DNA from: Rosa chinensis
Lineage: Eukaryota; Streptophyta; Magnoliopsida; Rosales; Rosaceae
DNA: 64,000 nt
Assembly (NCBI RefSeq): GCF_002994745.2
Contig: NC_037094.1
Coordinates: 24,529,001 to 24,593,000, forward strand
Reading direction: 5' to 3'
Shown here: in pieces, positions 45,501 to 57,337 of the stretch
Layout: each line of letters begins with the position of its first letter
How positions within the stretch are numbered: position 1 is the first letter of the stretch
Made by a program: the position numbers and the translations under genes
Notes under the pieces: model-generated
Databases searched by the model: none
What the model saw: only the letters and a program-made list of their open reading frames with translations
What the model was told of the DNA's origin: nothing

Positions 45501-45950
45501 GGGTTCATGCATTATGGTGATTTTTCATATTCAATCAATAGGTCAATCAATAGGTTTTGGAAAACGTTACTTGATGAAGGACGGATAAATCTTCAGCTTA
45601 TGTGTGCAGAACTGAGAAGGTTGTCTTCTCAGCCAATCCAAGAACTATTGCCTCTTCTGGTAGGAAATCCCGAATCTCAAAGCTATTCGATCCAAATCTT
45701 AGAGCTAGTTGTGAACACGGAGCAGATTCTCTTCTGAACAGCTGCCACTTCAAATGGTGTACAGGTCTCAAAACGACTCCAATATGGCTGAAATTTGGAG
45801 GTCAGAGAGAAGAGGCAGAGACGAACAACTTTGATGAAGGAAAGATTTTGATCTGAGGTCCCGATCAAGAGGTTTCGGGGCGTGCAAACAGGCTGCAGCA
45901 GGGGTTTTTTTTTTCTGGTTAGGGTTTGGGTTAGAGCTTCGTGCTGATAA
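42550..45950 (-). pseudogene. Copia-2 gag region and leader, decayed
   Basis: The - strand zinc knuckle reads 'CYRCGGIDCWSRTC' at about 43326-43285, with the conserved His replaced by Cys. Upstream gag is not readable as one frame. The leader (about 43800-45230) holds many degenerate copies of 'gcttctggca' and of 'aacttcaggttc'. Two tRNA-like T-arm sequences lie in it at 44833-44857 and 45280-45300. Confidence 0.65.
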
Positions 45951-45952
45951 CG

Positions 45953-45973
45953 TGTTGTAAAACAGAAAAATTT

Positions 45974-46011
<38 letters not shown>

Positions 46012-46218
46012 GGACACAGATAATCAGATTGTGTGTGTATTCATCTCACCATGAGGGGGTTTATATAGGAGTACATGATGTATACAAATAGGCAATGTTT
46101 AATAGCAACGTCAATTACTCTTATTCACAATCCTATCAATCACTAATCTATAGTGAAAGGAAAGGCATATATGACTCTCCATCTATTTACATGATATTAG
46201 CCATAATTATTTACAACA
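45953..46218 (-). repeat. Copia-2 5' LTR
   Basis: 266 bp; differs from the other LTR by two substitutions before the GA run and by the GA length. The TATA box is the complement of tttatata at 46060-46067. Confidence 0.95.
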
Positions 46219-46223
46219 GAACT

Positions 46224-47126
46224 TAGATTTTCATTGGATTTATAAGAAACACTATGCAATTCCTCCTGTATACTGCTTCAATATAATCCCAAAATACATG
46301 GTAGGCACTAGGCATAGTAAAGTGGGGCGGAAAAAAGGGCATGAGCTTACCAACCCATCTGTCATTCCTAATTCTTGGCCAATTGGAGTGGGAATGAAAT
46401 GGAAGTTAATAATCAATAGAGAATGTGCTAAAGTGAGTAGGGAATAAAAAAGGCTAAATGCGACCTAATTAATGATTTTCTATCGAGGTTGAAAGAAATC
46501 TGAATGTCTTCTATTGATCAAGTCACTGAAGTTCTGTGGCATACATTAGTTTATTTAGTTAACGACCCTACATGTAGTTCTGTGGTATATGACAATTGTG
46601 GACCTTGGAATCCATCTGGTGCTGGAACTCTAGGAATGTGGAGAGTATATCATCAATTGTAGTGTTAGCAAGAACCAAAAGGAAAGTGAATACTAATATA
46701 AGGCAAATGGATTTCATGTAGTGTTTGAAAACCATTCCTAAAGTGAATGGTAAATAGACTTGTTTCTCTCAGCTGGAAAACATATTATGCAGCGTTCTTC
46801 GTCTGACAATGCTCTTACCAGTTACTAAAGAGAGAGATTTTTGCTCTCAAGAACTTGAATTGGAACAGATGTCAAATTTTGTGGAAATAGTACTTTATAT
46901 TTGAGAATGGATAAAAGTAATGATTAAGCCCTTGAGATGATATTGGCCTGTGTAAAAGATACATCTCATTACTCTTTTAAACAGTTGAGAGAGACCCGCA
47001 CATTCAACTGAACTCTGAGTTCAAAGTTATCCTTTCCTAAACACTCATTTTGGAGACATTGTGTGCTCTCTATTATTTTTATCTATTTAGTTTTCAAGCT
47101 TATGGTTCTTTGCTGTTTTCATATAG
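46224..47126. other. Intergenic part of unit C
   Basis: 46224-46635 has no counterpart that I see in units A or B. From 46636 on it is the duplicated unit. No gene. Confidence 0.4.
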
Positions 47127-49045
47127 GGTCATAAAGAATGGCTTGCAGAGGTTCAATTTCTTGGTGTGGTAAATCACCCAAATCTTGTAAAGCTTCTAGG
47201 ATATTGCTCTGTAGATGGAGAAAGAGGGATCCAATTACCGGCTATTGGTATATGAATATATGCCTAATAGGAGCTTAGAGGATTATCTTTTCAACAGGGC
47301 TTTGAACCCTCTTCCTTGGATCACGAGGTTACAAATAATGCTTGGTGCTGCTCAAGGATTGGCTTATTTACACGAGGGACTGGAAGTCCAGGTGAATATA
47401 GTTTTCATTTATTTGACCTATGTTTGACCCTGTATTTCCTTTCAGTTTGTTTGGAATGTAGAACTACCATATCATGTGAACATGCGACTCATATATGTTA
47501 TTTTGACCATTGGAATACCAAATCAGTGTGACCTGCTTAAGATAGTGTAGTATTAGAACCACGACTAATGATTGGAATGTATCGACTACGTATTACGTTA
47601 TCCATCTTTTACTTGTTTGCTGCATTTATAGTGGCATCTCTGTTTTGGAACTTAAATTGTATCTGCTACTAATATAATTGCCTTCAGTTACATAGATTGG
47701 TGGAAACTGTCACTTCAGTAACTGTCCATTATCTTGATGTATTCTGTTTCGTAAAAGCTTTAGCTGTTGGGACCCTGTGGTTGTGTCACATGGCATAAGA
47801 GTTCTTGAGTTCAAAACCTTCGAATGACATTGCACTCTTGTTTGCTGTCTAGTACAAATTGAATTTGGACATAAAACTTGGGAGTAATATAAAAGAAGCA
47901 TGAACTAAATTATCATTCTGTAATTGCTGCGCGTTAATAGGTGCCCCCTGTTTACTTCAACACGCTAGTCCCCTGATCTTGTTCTTCCATTGCTGTAGCT
48001 GAAAGTCAATTAAGGGGAAAAATTTAAATTCTCGCTACTTAAAAATGCTTTCTGTGCTTTAATGTTAATGTTATAATACTACATCATAGATTTGGTTCAG
48101 CTCTGCTTGGGAGCTTGAAACAAAGTCATCTTCTATTTTTGCTTCTGGCCATCAATATCCAAATGCTGAAGAGTGTATTTCAGGATGGTAGATAATGGCT
48201 TACCTCGCATGGTAACTCTTTATTTGTTTGAAGACAAGAGTTTTTATATACTTTGTTGAACCTTTGTTGTTGCATTGTTCCAATAGGTGATATATCAGAT
48301 TTCAAATCCTCCAACGTGCTCTTGGATGAGGACTTTAAGCCGAAGCTCTCAGACTTCGGGCTTGCTAGAGAAGGGCCAAAGGGTGACCGTACTCATGTAT
48401 CGACAGCAGTAAGTATATAATAAATGACTTATTTTACTACTAGCCCAAGATCTTTTAGAACTCGATGTCAACTTCATTTGGAGGTTGGCAGAATCTTGTT
48501 TGAATTGCAATATTGAGAGGAAATTGGTATTAGTTATTATTCGCCTTTCTGATTCTTTGCTTCTATTTAACATTTTCCCTGGTTCATATTGTATTTGCTT
48601 TTGTTATCAAGTGGTAGGGACTTATGGATATGCTGCCCCAGAGTATGTTGAAACAGGCCATCTTTCCATCCATAGTGACTTGTGGAGTTTTGGTGTGGTG
48701 CTGTATGAGATCCTCACTGGGAGGCGTGTCTTAGAAAGACACCGGCCAACAGCGGAGCAGAAGCTTCTTTATTGGGTTAGACAGTACCCTGCAGACAGTA
48801 AAAAGTTTAGCATGATAATAGATCCACTCCAGAGAGACCAATATTCTATTAATGCAGCTCGGAAAATTGCCAAGTTGGCAGATAGCTGCCTGAACAAGAA
48901 TGCAAAAGACCGGCCAACAATGAATCAGGTAGTAGAGATCTTGAAGCAAGCTATACAAGATTCACAAAAGGGTACTAACTCTGTAAATAACAATTTTGGG
49001 GCATCTGGGTCTAAATTGGGTAGAAAGAACCCCAAGTTGAGGTGA
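47127..49045 (+). pseudogene. RLCK-VII (PBL-type) kinase pseudogene, copy 3 (unit C)
   Basis: Exon blocks at 47127-47391 ('[20 protein letters not shown]', '[18 protein letters not shown]', '[12 protein letters not shown]'), 48287-48408 (activation segment with '[20 protein letters not shown]' in frame after the lesion) and 48611-49045 ('[10 protein letters not shown]', '[20 protein letters not shown]', ending 'NPKLR' stop). This is the best-preserved copy and keeps the C-terminal tail that copy 2 has lost. Its own lesions are a 4-base insertion TTAC near 47233, a one-base deletion in the catalytic loop at about 48297 ('tatcagattt' against 'tatcgagattt') that destroys the YRD motif, and an altered final acceptor (CAAG for CAGG). 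The 4-base insertion before AYLHEGL seen in copies 2 and 4 is absent. N-lobe exons are not found. Confidence 0.9.
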
Positions 49046-49919
49046 TATAAGAGAGAACCCTGTGATCAAACGAAAGCATTATTAATAGTGTCTGTTGTGA
49101 CTGTTCTATTTAAATTTTTTAACAGGTTGAGATGGATGGATAAGTGGAAATGGGAAGTTTTGTAAAAGTTTCAATTTTGCAGACTTCAAATATTTTTAGC
49201 CTCCTCTGTTTTTACACCCTTCATATTAATCGAAGTTAGGGGCTCTGGTCCAACATAGGGTGGTTTGATCACTACTCGGTGTACTACTTGAGGGGGTTCA
49301 AGTACAATTGGAAGGTCATTATTTCTACTTTTTGTTTCCCTGAGATTGAGGCTATGAAAGTTTGAGCAAAGAATGCAGAAAAAGAGGGAGTGAAAAGAAT
49401 GACAAAAGAATCGATCACTCATTAGAAAGGGTAGTTGATTTTATAAGGCTTTGATAATTTCACCACCTCACTGTCAAATGATCTCTTGGAGCTACAATGT
49501 GCACTTTCTTGTTTGCTGGTTAGTGATGTATGAAACCTTGAAGAAACTACTGTACAATATACATCCGTTTTTGGTTGCTTGTCTTAGAAATTAAGCGAAA
49601 TTGTTATATCCTGTCACATTCTCATATTTGTTATCTTACATTAGAAGTTGTGCATTGTGAAAAGGAAAAGAAAGAAAGAGCGAAATGCAGCTACAAACTG
49701 AAGAAACAGAAGGCAAAGAGATCTCAAATCGAAAAAGCTCCCATATCCTGGTTACTGCATGTGGAGTAGGCTACTAATTCCTTCCTCCACATAACAGTAG
49801 GCTGCAACTTATAAGATCATTTTCTAAAGAAAAAAAACCACACTACAAACATTTATGTAAGTTCAAAACAATAAATGATGATCTGCTAGTATTATTAGAT
49901 AAATCCTATCTTTTGTACT
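49046..49919. other. Intergenic
   Basis: Downstream of kinase copy 3. A - strand frame at 49186-49422 reads 'VVHRVVIKPPYVGPEPLTS' but has no recognisable domain and no support from other units. Otherwise nothing. Confidence 0.35.
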
Positions 49920-50330
49920 ATACATGAATTTGAAATAGGCGCATCCCATGAAGACTTTAGCAGTGAAGTGTCACAGACTCCCCAAATCTTCTGAAGAATC
50001 CAAGCAATGCACTATCGTAATAAAATCCTTGGTTTCTGATACCATCAGTTTTCTCACTTCCATTGCCACTAGAGATAACAGGATCTTGAGTAGTCCCATA
50101 TCTGGGGGACTTAAGTGTTAGCTGTGGTCTGCAAAGTCAAAAATTCCCAATAGATGCAGAGTAATAAAATCTCTGAAGTTTGAATTCTTCCTGACAAGTT
50201 ATTGTATGGTAAGTCCGAGGCACTAAGAAATTTCAAGCTCGAAAATCTTGTAGGATTCTACCGGATAGCTGTTTTTTGAAGAATCAAGAAACGCCATCAT
50301 CTTCAAGTGACCAAAGCTGTTAGCACCCTT
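49920..50330 (-). pseudogene. RLP C-terminal remnant downstream of kinase copy 3
   Basis: The - strand aligns with 51720-52140 of the RLP: 'gaattcttcctgacaagtta' at 50183-50202, the following 'agtccgaggcactaagaaat' and the 'tgtggtctgcaaag' block all have direct counterparts. Many stops and indels; no function is possible. Confidence 0.7.
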
Positions 50331-51051
50331 GCCTGTCAAGTAATTTATGTGAGAGCTGGAGAAGCACATTCCTTTTGTTTGGAGGAAATGGTTGTAGTAA
50401 GTTGTTAGATTTCAATTGAATTGTAATCAGGGTGCAGTTTTTTTTTTTATGATAGGTTGGAAATTTCTCGGGGATTTGATTCACAGAGCGCTAGAATAAA
50501 CTTTCCAATAGTTGTTAGGCACTGAAGCGGATATTCCAAAAATTGCAGAGATGAAGATAATGATGCTCCCTCTGCTCTAAATCCAATATAAAAAAGAAAA
50601 AGAAAGGAAAAGAAAAGAAAAGAATGGTATGCGTAATATTGAAATGTTGGATTCTCATCTGGACTCAGGCTGAAACACCAAGACACATGGATGATTATTA
50701 TAGTGATCAAGTTAGATTGACATAAATGAAACTTCTGGAAAACAAGTTGAATAACACAAACATGATCAAGTTAGATTGGAATAGATACATTGAAATGCTC
50801 TGGAATGGAACAATATTTAATTGCAGCTAATTACTTTGAAATCAATTGAGAAATCTAGGTTTAAATTACAGCCAGAAAGATTAGGAAGCTAAATAGAGGT
50901 CTTGTTGCATGGAATCAAAAGTTATAGCAGCTCATACTACATACAATCCATTATTCATACACATATCTCAAGAGAAACAAGCATAATATTTATTTCTTGC
51001 CGGAAGAGAAAGCAACGACATCTGAAAACCTTTAACATTAAGCCTTGAATT
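50331..51051. other. Intergenic
   Basis: AT-rich DNA between two RLP sequences; no gene or element end seen before the TRIM at 51052. Confidence 0.4.
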
Positions 51052-51512
51052 TGTTGGAGAGGAAAGATCCCACATTGGAAAAGTGACAAATAAAATATAA
51101 CTTATAAGTGGGTGGATCTCACCCAATTGTACCGAGGCCTTTTGTGATTAAAACCCAACACCTAACTGGTGGTTAAGTTGGGACAGTATCGGTACAATGG
51201 TGGACCACGGCCACGCTTGTCGCTGTTTAACATGGTATCAAAGCGGGTCCTTCTCCAATTGCGTCTCCATGTAGGCACGTATCATGAGCCCAAATTGGGG
51301 TTCCCTGTATTGCCATCAAAATTACTAAGTGTCCAATGTGGGCCTTGGATTGTATCGACCAAGTCTCCGATATGAGACTTGTGTCCCAATTTCTAATGTG
51401 GAAATTGGATTAATTAATTTCACGTGCAGACCTAGAGTTAGGTTGCACGTGAGGGGGCGTGTTAGTATCGGTACAATGGTGGACCACGGGCCACGCTTGT
51501 CATTGTTTAACA
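51052..51512 (+). mobile_element. TRIM-like miniature LTR retroelement
   Basis: The 5' LTR is 51052-51232 (TGTTGGAGAG to GTTTAACA, 181 bp). It is followed at once by a primer-binding site TGGTATCAAAGCGGGTCC, close to the initiator-Met consensus. After about 200 bp of non-coding interior comes the purine tract 'gagggggcg' and a 3' LTR of only 53 bp (51460-51512), which corresponds to the first few and last about 48 bases of the 5' LTR. A 5-bp duplication GAATT flanks the whole (51047-51051 and 51513-51517). No protein is encoded. Confidence 0.88.
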
Positions 51513-51664
51513 GAATTTGTCCACTTCTGGGAAATTAGGGTCATCAACAAATCTTTTGTGTTTCCAAACAATTGTTATACTATAAATTTGAAGAGTTTTA
51601 AGTATATCTAGCCAGAAATATAAACACTAGAAAAAAATAAGGATTATGTAGCTTAGTTTACCAT

Positions 51665-54600
51665 TTATCTTTGAAGTGTCCTCCGCACTTTTGCCTTGTA
51701 CACAACAGTTTTGACATAAATCCAATCTTTTGCATTGTCCAGGAATCTGAAATAAGCATATCTCCAAGAAGTCTTAAGCTGTAAACTGCCGCAGACCATC
51801 CAAAATCCAGTGACAAATCCCAGCACTGCACTAATAAAGAATCCAAGGTTTATGAGACCATCACTAACCTGTTCTTTGTTATCAATTTCAGTTCCTCTCG
51901 CGATTCCATCATCTTGAACTGTTCCTTCTCCTGGACAACTTTGTGTCAGCGGTGGTCCACAAAGTCCACGATTTCCCATATATTGAGAAGCATTAAAGCC
52001 CTGAAGTTGGGTGCCTGATGGAATTCTTCCTGACAAGTTGTTGTGTGACAAGTCCAAGACACTAAGAAAGTTTAAGCTCGCAAAACTTGTAGGAATTTGA
52101 CCAGATATCCGGTTTCTTGACAAATCAAGAGATTCCAACATCTTCATGTTACCAAAGTCTTCAGGAAGCTTTCCCGTCAATTTGTTTCCAGACAAGTTCA
52201 GAGATTTCAACTCTGTCATACTTGCTATACTAGGCGGAATTTCCCCAATCAAATAGTTGCTTGAAATGTCAATGCTTCTCATACCGTCAAGATTTTCCCA
52301 AACTCAATTTCTATTCCTTTCCACACAAGTTCCACAGTAAAACTTCTACTTCCTCCAGTATCATGAGCCAAAGCGGTAATGTTATTCAAGCAATGCGGCA
52401 AGCTTCCTGAAATATTGTTGTGAGAGAGGTCCAAAACATTAATGGCAGCTAGACTGCACAGGGAGAAGGGTATGATTCCATTAAACTCATTTGACCGTAA
52501 GCGTAGAATCACCAAGTTTGGTAGGCTTTGGCCAATCCATGTTGGTATCTTTCCCGACAATTTATTGTTGCCGAGGTCAACCATCAATAATTGGGTAGAG
52601 TTCTCTAAAGAAGGCAATTCTCCTGAAAAGTTGTTATCATGTAAACGCAATATCCCAATTGACTGTAGATTGCCTAACCAGCTTGGTATTTTTCCAGATA
52701 ATTTATTCTTTCCCAAATTCAACAGTTGCAATTCTTGACATTGCATCCAACAATTAGGAAGCTCCCCAGACAATAGGTTCTTAGAAATGTCAACATACCA
52801 AATACCTGGAGCACAGAAGGAAGACAAAGGTCCTGAAAAACTGTTATTCGCGCGCGAGATACAAATACCTGAGCATAGGAGGAAATGATGGCAACGCGAT
52901 ATAAAATAGATTAGAAGACAAGCCAACTTCACTTAAACTTGTCAATGACAGATTCGGTAGTTTCCCATGGATTTGGTTCATAGAGAGATCTAACCACTCT
53001 AAGCCAGAAAATAGATCCCAAAACTTATGAGGTAATGATCCTGATAGTCCAGCATTAGAGAGAGAAAGCCTAAAAAGATTTGTCTGCGTTAGAATCCACT
53101 TGGGAAAAGCTGGGCCCACCTTGCAAGAGGACATATCTAACTCACCAGTAAGCTGAAATGGTGGATTCCAATCAGAGCTTAGGTTGATAGAGAAACGATT
53201 ACCAGAAATATCCAAAGTCTGTAAACGAGAGAGGTTCAAAAAGTGGACCTCTGTTATGACACCACTCAAAGAATTCCCGAAAGAATTAATGTTTCAAGGC
53301 TAGAGAGTTGCCCGACACTCTCGGGTACAGACCCATTTCTTGATTAGCGCCAAGATACAACTCTCTTAACTTTGAGAAACGTGTGAAATCCGGCAACGAT
53401 CCCCAAAACTGGTTCCCTGCCAAGGCCAAGGTCTCAAGTGTGTTCTCAGCACAAGACAAGGTTTTAACAGAGTCCTCAATGTTTTCAGACAATTGGTCAA
53501 CGACTCTAAGCTGCATAAGTTTTGAAAGCCTTTTGGTATCCCACCTTCAAGTTGATTGGAAGAGAGATCAATATGGACAAAGTTGCTGCTGACATTGGCT
53601 ATCCAATTAAATATTGAAGAATTCAGAGAGTTATAAGAGAGGTCAAGGAGTTGAAGAGAGGTGGAAGAATTAATAAAGGCAAGTGATCTTGGATTGACAT
53701 CAGGAAGGTTACACTCGGATAACTCGAGCTCTCTCAGTAAAGTGAGCTTGCTCAAAGATTCTGGCCAATTCACAGCCTCAGACAAATTCAGCCATGACAT
53801 GTTCAGGTATCTCAAGGAAGAAAGATGAGATAACCACTCAAGATTTTCTGAACTAACAACTTGGTTACCGTAAAGATCAAGAGTGTGCAAATTAGAGAGG
53901 TTTCCAAGTTGGGGAGGAACAGGTCCACTGAAATTAGCTTCTGCAAGTTTGAGTTCTTTCAATTGACCCAGAGACCAATGAATTTGGGAATCATCATTCC
54001 TTCAAAATCATTGGAGGAAAGATCAAGAGTGTGCAAATTAGAGAGGTTTTCAAGTTGGGGAGGAACAGGTCCACTGAAATTAGCTTCTGCAAGTTTGAGT
54101 TCTTTCAATTGACTCAGAAAGCCAATGAATTTGGGAATCATCATTCCTTCAAAATCATTGGAGGGAAGATCAAGAGTGTGCAAATTAGAGAGGTTTCCAA
54201 GTTGGGGAGGAACAGGTCCACTGAATTTAGCATATGCAAGATTGAGTTCTTTCAATTGACTCAGAGAGCCAATGAATTTGGGAATCATCTTTCCTTCAAA
54301 ATCATTGGAGGAAAGATCAAGAGTGTGCAAATTAGAGAGGTTTCTAAGTTGGGGAGGAACAGGTCCACTGAAATTAGCATCTGCAAGATTGAGTTCTTTC
54401 AATTGACTCAGAGAGCCAATGAATTTGGGAATCATCATTCCTTCAAATCATTGGAGGAAAGATCAAGAGTGTGCAAATTAGAGAGGTTTCCAAGTTGGGG
54501 AGGAACAGGTCCACTGAAATTAGCATCTGCAAGTTTGAGTTTTTCAATTGACTCAGAGAGCCAATGAATTTGGGAATCATCATTCCTTCAAAATCATTGG

Positions 54601-55110
54601 AGGAAAGATCAAGAGTGTGCAAATTAGAGAGGTTTCCAAGTTGGGGAGGAACAGGTCCACTGAAATTAGCATCTGCAAGTTTGAGCTCTTTCAATTGACT
54701 CAAAGAACCAATGAACTTCGAATGATCATTCCTCCAAAATCATTATAACTGAGGTCCAAGTAATTTAGATATGGCAATTCAAGTAGTGAAGGACTAATTT
54801 CACCTCTCCATTTAGTGGAATCGTAATAACTATAAGAGAGATCTAGAATGATGACATGACCTGTTTGGTTGTTGCATGCTATTCCTCTCCACTTGCAGCA
54901 AGCTTTCTCACTTTTCCAAGAGCAAGAGCATTGGAGTCATCCACAAGGCCTTGTTTGAACTGGAGAAGAGCATGCCTTTCACTCTCCAAGCACATGATGT
55001 TGTTAGAGCTTCCAACATTTGAACAACAAATAGCAGAGGCAATGGCCAGGCACACAAGCCCAACCAAACCAGAATGCATAGACCCACCACTCATTATACT
55101 GAAAAACATG
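51665..55110 (-). pseudogene. LRR receptor-like protein (EIX/Cf-type RLP), frameshifted
   Basis: Read from about 55110 down: signal peptide ('HSGLVGLVCLAIASAICC'), the N-terminal cap '[20 protein letters not shown]', a long LRR domain of the plant extracellular type ('LxxLxxLxLSxNxxxGxxP'), a C-terminal cap, a membrane span ('GFFISAVLGFVTGFWMVCGS') and a short basic tail ending 'VRRTLQR' stop. No kinase domain, so it is an RLP like the EIX/Ve/Cf receptors, which sense microbial ligands at the plasma membrane with SOBIR1-type partners. About nine frameshifts break it (near 54885, 54725, 54545, 54447, 53975, 53520, 53325, 53275, 52855 and 52285), nearly all single-base. Genes of this family are usually intronless, so introns do not explain them. 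Otherwise close to full length. Confidence 0.88.
53864..54760 (-). repeat. 147-bp tandem repeat encoding a pair of LRRs
   Basis: Six units, the outermost two more diverged. The word 'ttggagg(a/g)aagatcaagag' recurs at 54011, 54158, 54305, 54451 and 54597 (spacing 147, 147, 146, 146). Each unit encodes 49 residues, two LRRs, with '[18 protein letters not shown]' and 'FSGPVPPQLGNLSNLHTLDL'. Units are nearly identical, so the expansion or homogenisation is recent. The 146-bp units carry the one-base deletions. Confidence 0.95.
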
Positions 55111-57337
55111 ATTATGAAGATGATATGCAACCTGCAAAGTGAAGTATATATAGTTGAAGCAAAAGGATTTTGGAAACTACATATGTATAATCGTGGAAAC
55201 AGCAATGGAGTTGCTTCATTGACTGACTTGATCGGCATAATTTGGAAATTGGTTTTTTCTTCATTGATTTTCTAAGATGTAATTCAGTTAAACTCTAAGA
55301 TGTAATTCAGTTAAACTTTGCTCATCAAGATGGTGTTTTCCCTCGTTGTTTAAGTTTTGAGGTCGCATTATAGGCTCAACATGAATTGGAATTATAGTAT
55401 TCTTATAGCTGACAGATTAGTTTGAATCAGTTTTTTGGGGGAATGATGTGGTGTCTGAACCTGGACAGTAGATGCTCTACTCCCTCCATTTGGGTGCATG
55501 TTAATTAGTCTTTACTGCTTTTATATATTTGGCACTCTTCTCCGCGTACTTGAAATTAAATGTGAATTGAAATAGCTGCATGAAATGTCATTCACAATGT
55601 GAATTCTTGTTTAAGTTTGAATTTTGATTCATGTATCAAGTAGGGATCTCTGTTTAGATTGTGACTTATTCAGGTTTTGGGTGCAGGTTGATGGCATCAG
55701 GTGGGCAGTGTGGAAATCCCTTCATTTGTTAAAGCTTGAGAAAACATTGTCTTAAGGCCTTACTGGAAAACTCCTTCGGCCATCTTCGGCTGTTTTCAGG
55801 TCATCTTACCTATCCTTGACAGCAGAATGTGTGTTCCTGAGGAGTTCAGATATTAACTTTAAAACCTTTATATGCTGACTTGCATTGAAGATACAGCTTT
55901 CTGCTGTGACATAGTTGTTATTCATAGTTGCTGTGCATGAATTAGATAATGTAGTTGCATGCTTAATCTGTTTTGGAGTGCCAAAGTTGATCTGAGATGA
56001 TTGATGGATAAATATCTTGACTTATATATTACAATGACTGGATTTTGCTGTTTGGAAATTCTTTGGTTGTTCACCCCAAATGAAAACTAGCTGATTTTCA
56101 GTTAGTAAGTGCCAGTGCGTACATTACCCTTTTCTTTCTTCAAAAAGAGAAGTATTTTGTAGTTAAGGAACAATCAAGTCAATTTATGGTCACATAGATA
56201 TATGTGCTGATCTTCTTACCATTCTGAAATAGATAGGATGATATGACAACTATGAGTTTTACTGATAACTAAAGGCTGGGGAGGAAATTTCTGTAATTGA
56301 TTTGATTCACAAACTGTTGAGATTGCTTCTTTGTAATTCTGTAATCTTATTACCATTCTGGAATAGAAAGGATCATATTGTACTTGGGCATTTGGCGGTT
56401 GTTTGCAGTGTATTGGTACACAGCGGTGGGGTGCATGGTGGACATTACTAGGCCTTTATCAGGCCGATGCTTTCCAATCATTGGTATCTGGTTCTTATTT
56501 TTCTGTCATGCATCCGCTAAAATGTGCAGACAATTTTTGCATTTGTGGACAACTTAAATTTGATTGTCATGATTTTACTACATCAATCTTAGTTGTGGTT
56601 TTTCATTCAGAAAGTTTCAGAAGCATGTAGGACACAAAGTGGGTAACTTAGGTTGTTAATCATCGCTGAGCATTATTCTGTTACCATGCCATTAAGATTT
56701 GTGTTTCTCATGAACAAATTTGATGATGAGAGGGTAACCAGAGAAGATATAAAGAGGGCACTAGAAGAGCAGTGTGGTGGTGAGGAAGATGTATTTCTTA
56801 TTCTGCATGCACTATTGCATCTGTTTTTCCTGCTTAAATATATTCAGTAAAATGTTAATCCTCAAGTTCTAGTCCTTTCTCTTAATTTTCTCATGCTTCG
56901 ACAGCTACCTAGACAGACCCTGGGTTTAACACTCCTTTCAAATTTACAAAATATTCACACGCTTACATGCTGGTGTACGTAAGTGAAACTGACAAGGACA
57001 AAATACTCTTTATATATGTCTATGTATAATCTGGTGTACATGGGTTTAATACACTCCTTTCAAATGAACTGAATGTATCATAATCTGGTGTACATACACG
57101 TGCTTGCTGCATATGTTCATTGGCATTATAGACTTTAAGGGGTGTATTTATAGGGGAGGGAGGGAGCGAAAATAACTACTTTTGTTGTGCTGGTACATTC
57201 TATATCCTGAATAATGTTCATACTAGCATTGCTGGGTGGGTGGAATGTGAAGTGAACAGAGTCAGACCCAAACTTATAATGCTATAGTTTCCGTTCATTC
57301 ATTTGACTTCTAGTTGAGAACATCCTTGCTTTTGCAG
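55111..57337. other. RLP upstream region and start of unit B
   Basis: 55111-55560 is the RLP 5' flank; part of it recurs near 7080-7230. A 26-bp direct repeat 'ctaagatgtaattcagttaa' lies at 55272 and 55297. From 55560 unit B begins with the block shared with unit 1 and then with unit A. The exon-like segments 56409-56484 and 56686-56800 mirror 12428-12830. Confidence 0.5.

Larger units (their letters stand above)
38758..46218 (-). mobile_element. Copia-2 LTR retrotransposon, - strand
   Basis: LTRs 38758-39019 and 45953-46218 run TGTTGTAAAA to TTTACAACA and are flanked by a 5-bp duplication GAACT (38753-38757 and 46219-46223). The polypurine tract (ccaagggggag on the - strand, 39020-39030) next to the left LTR and the primer-binding site (45930-45952) next to the right LTR give - orientation. 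From right to left: leader, gag, protease/pre-integrase, integrase, RT and RNase H, all broken. The LTRs are nearly identical although the coding region is heavily decayed. Confidence 0.93.
38541..49050 (+). repeat. Segmental duplicate, unit C, interrupted by Copia-2
   Basis: 38577-38750 matches 15800-15970, and after Copia-2 the match resumes at about 46636 ('gtggagagtatatcatcaat') and runs to about 49000. The PCI-gene part of units A and B is not present upstream, where Pack-MULE 2 sits instead. Confidence 0.8.

Noticed and set aside
54031..54567. 178-codon + strand frame over the LRR repeats
   Set aside because: Antisense shadow of the 147-bp coding repeat on the - strand. The periodicity comes from the RLP.
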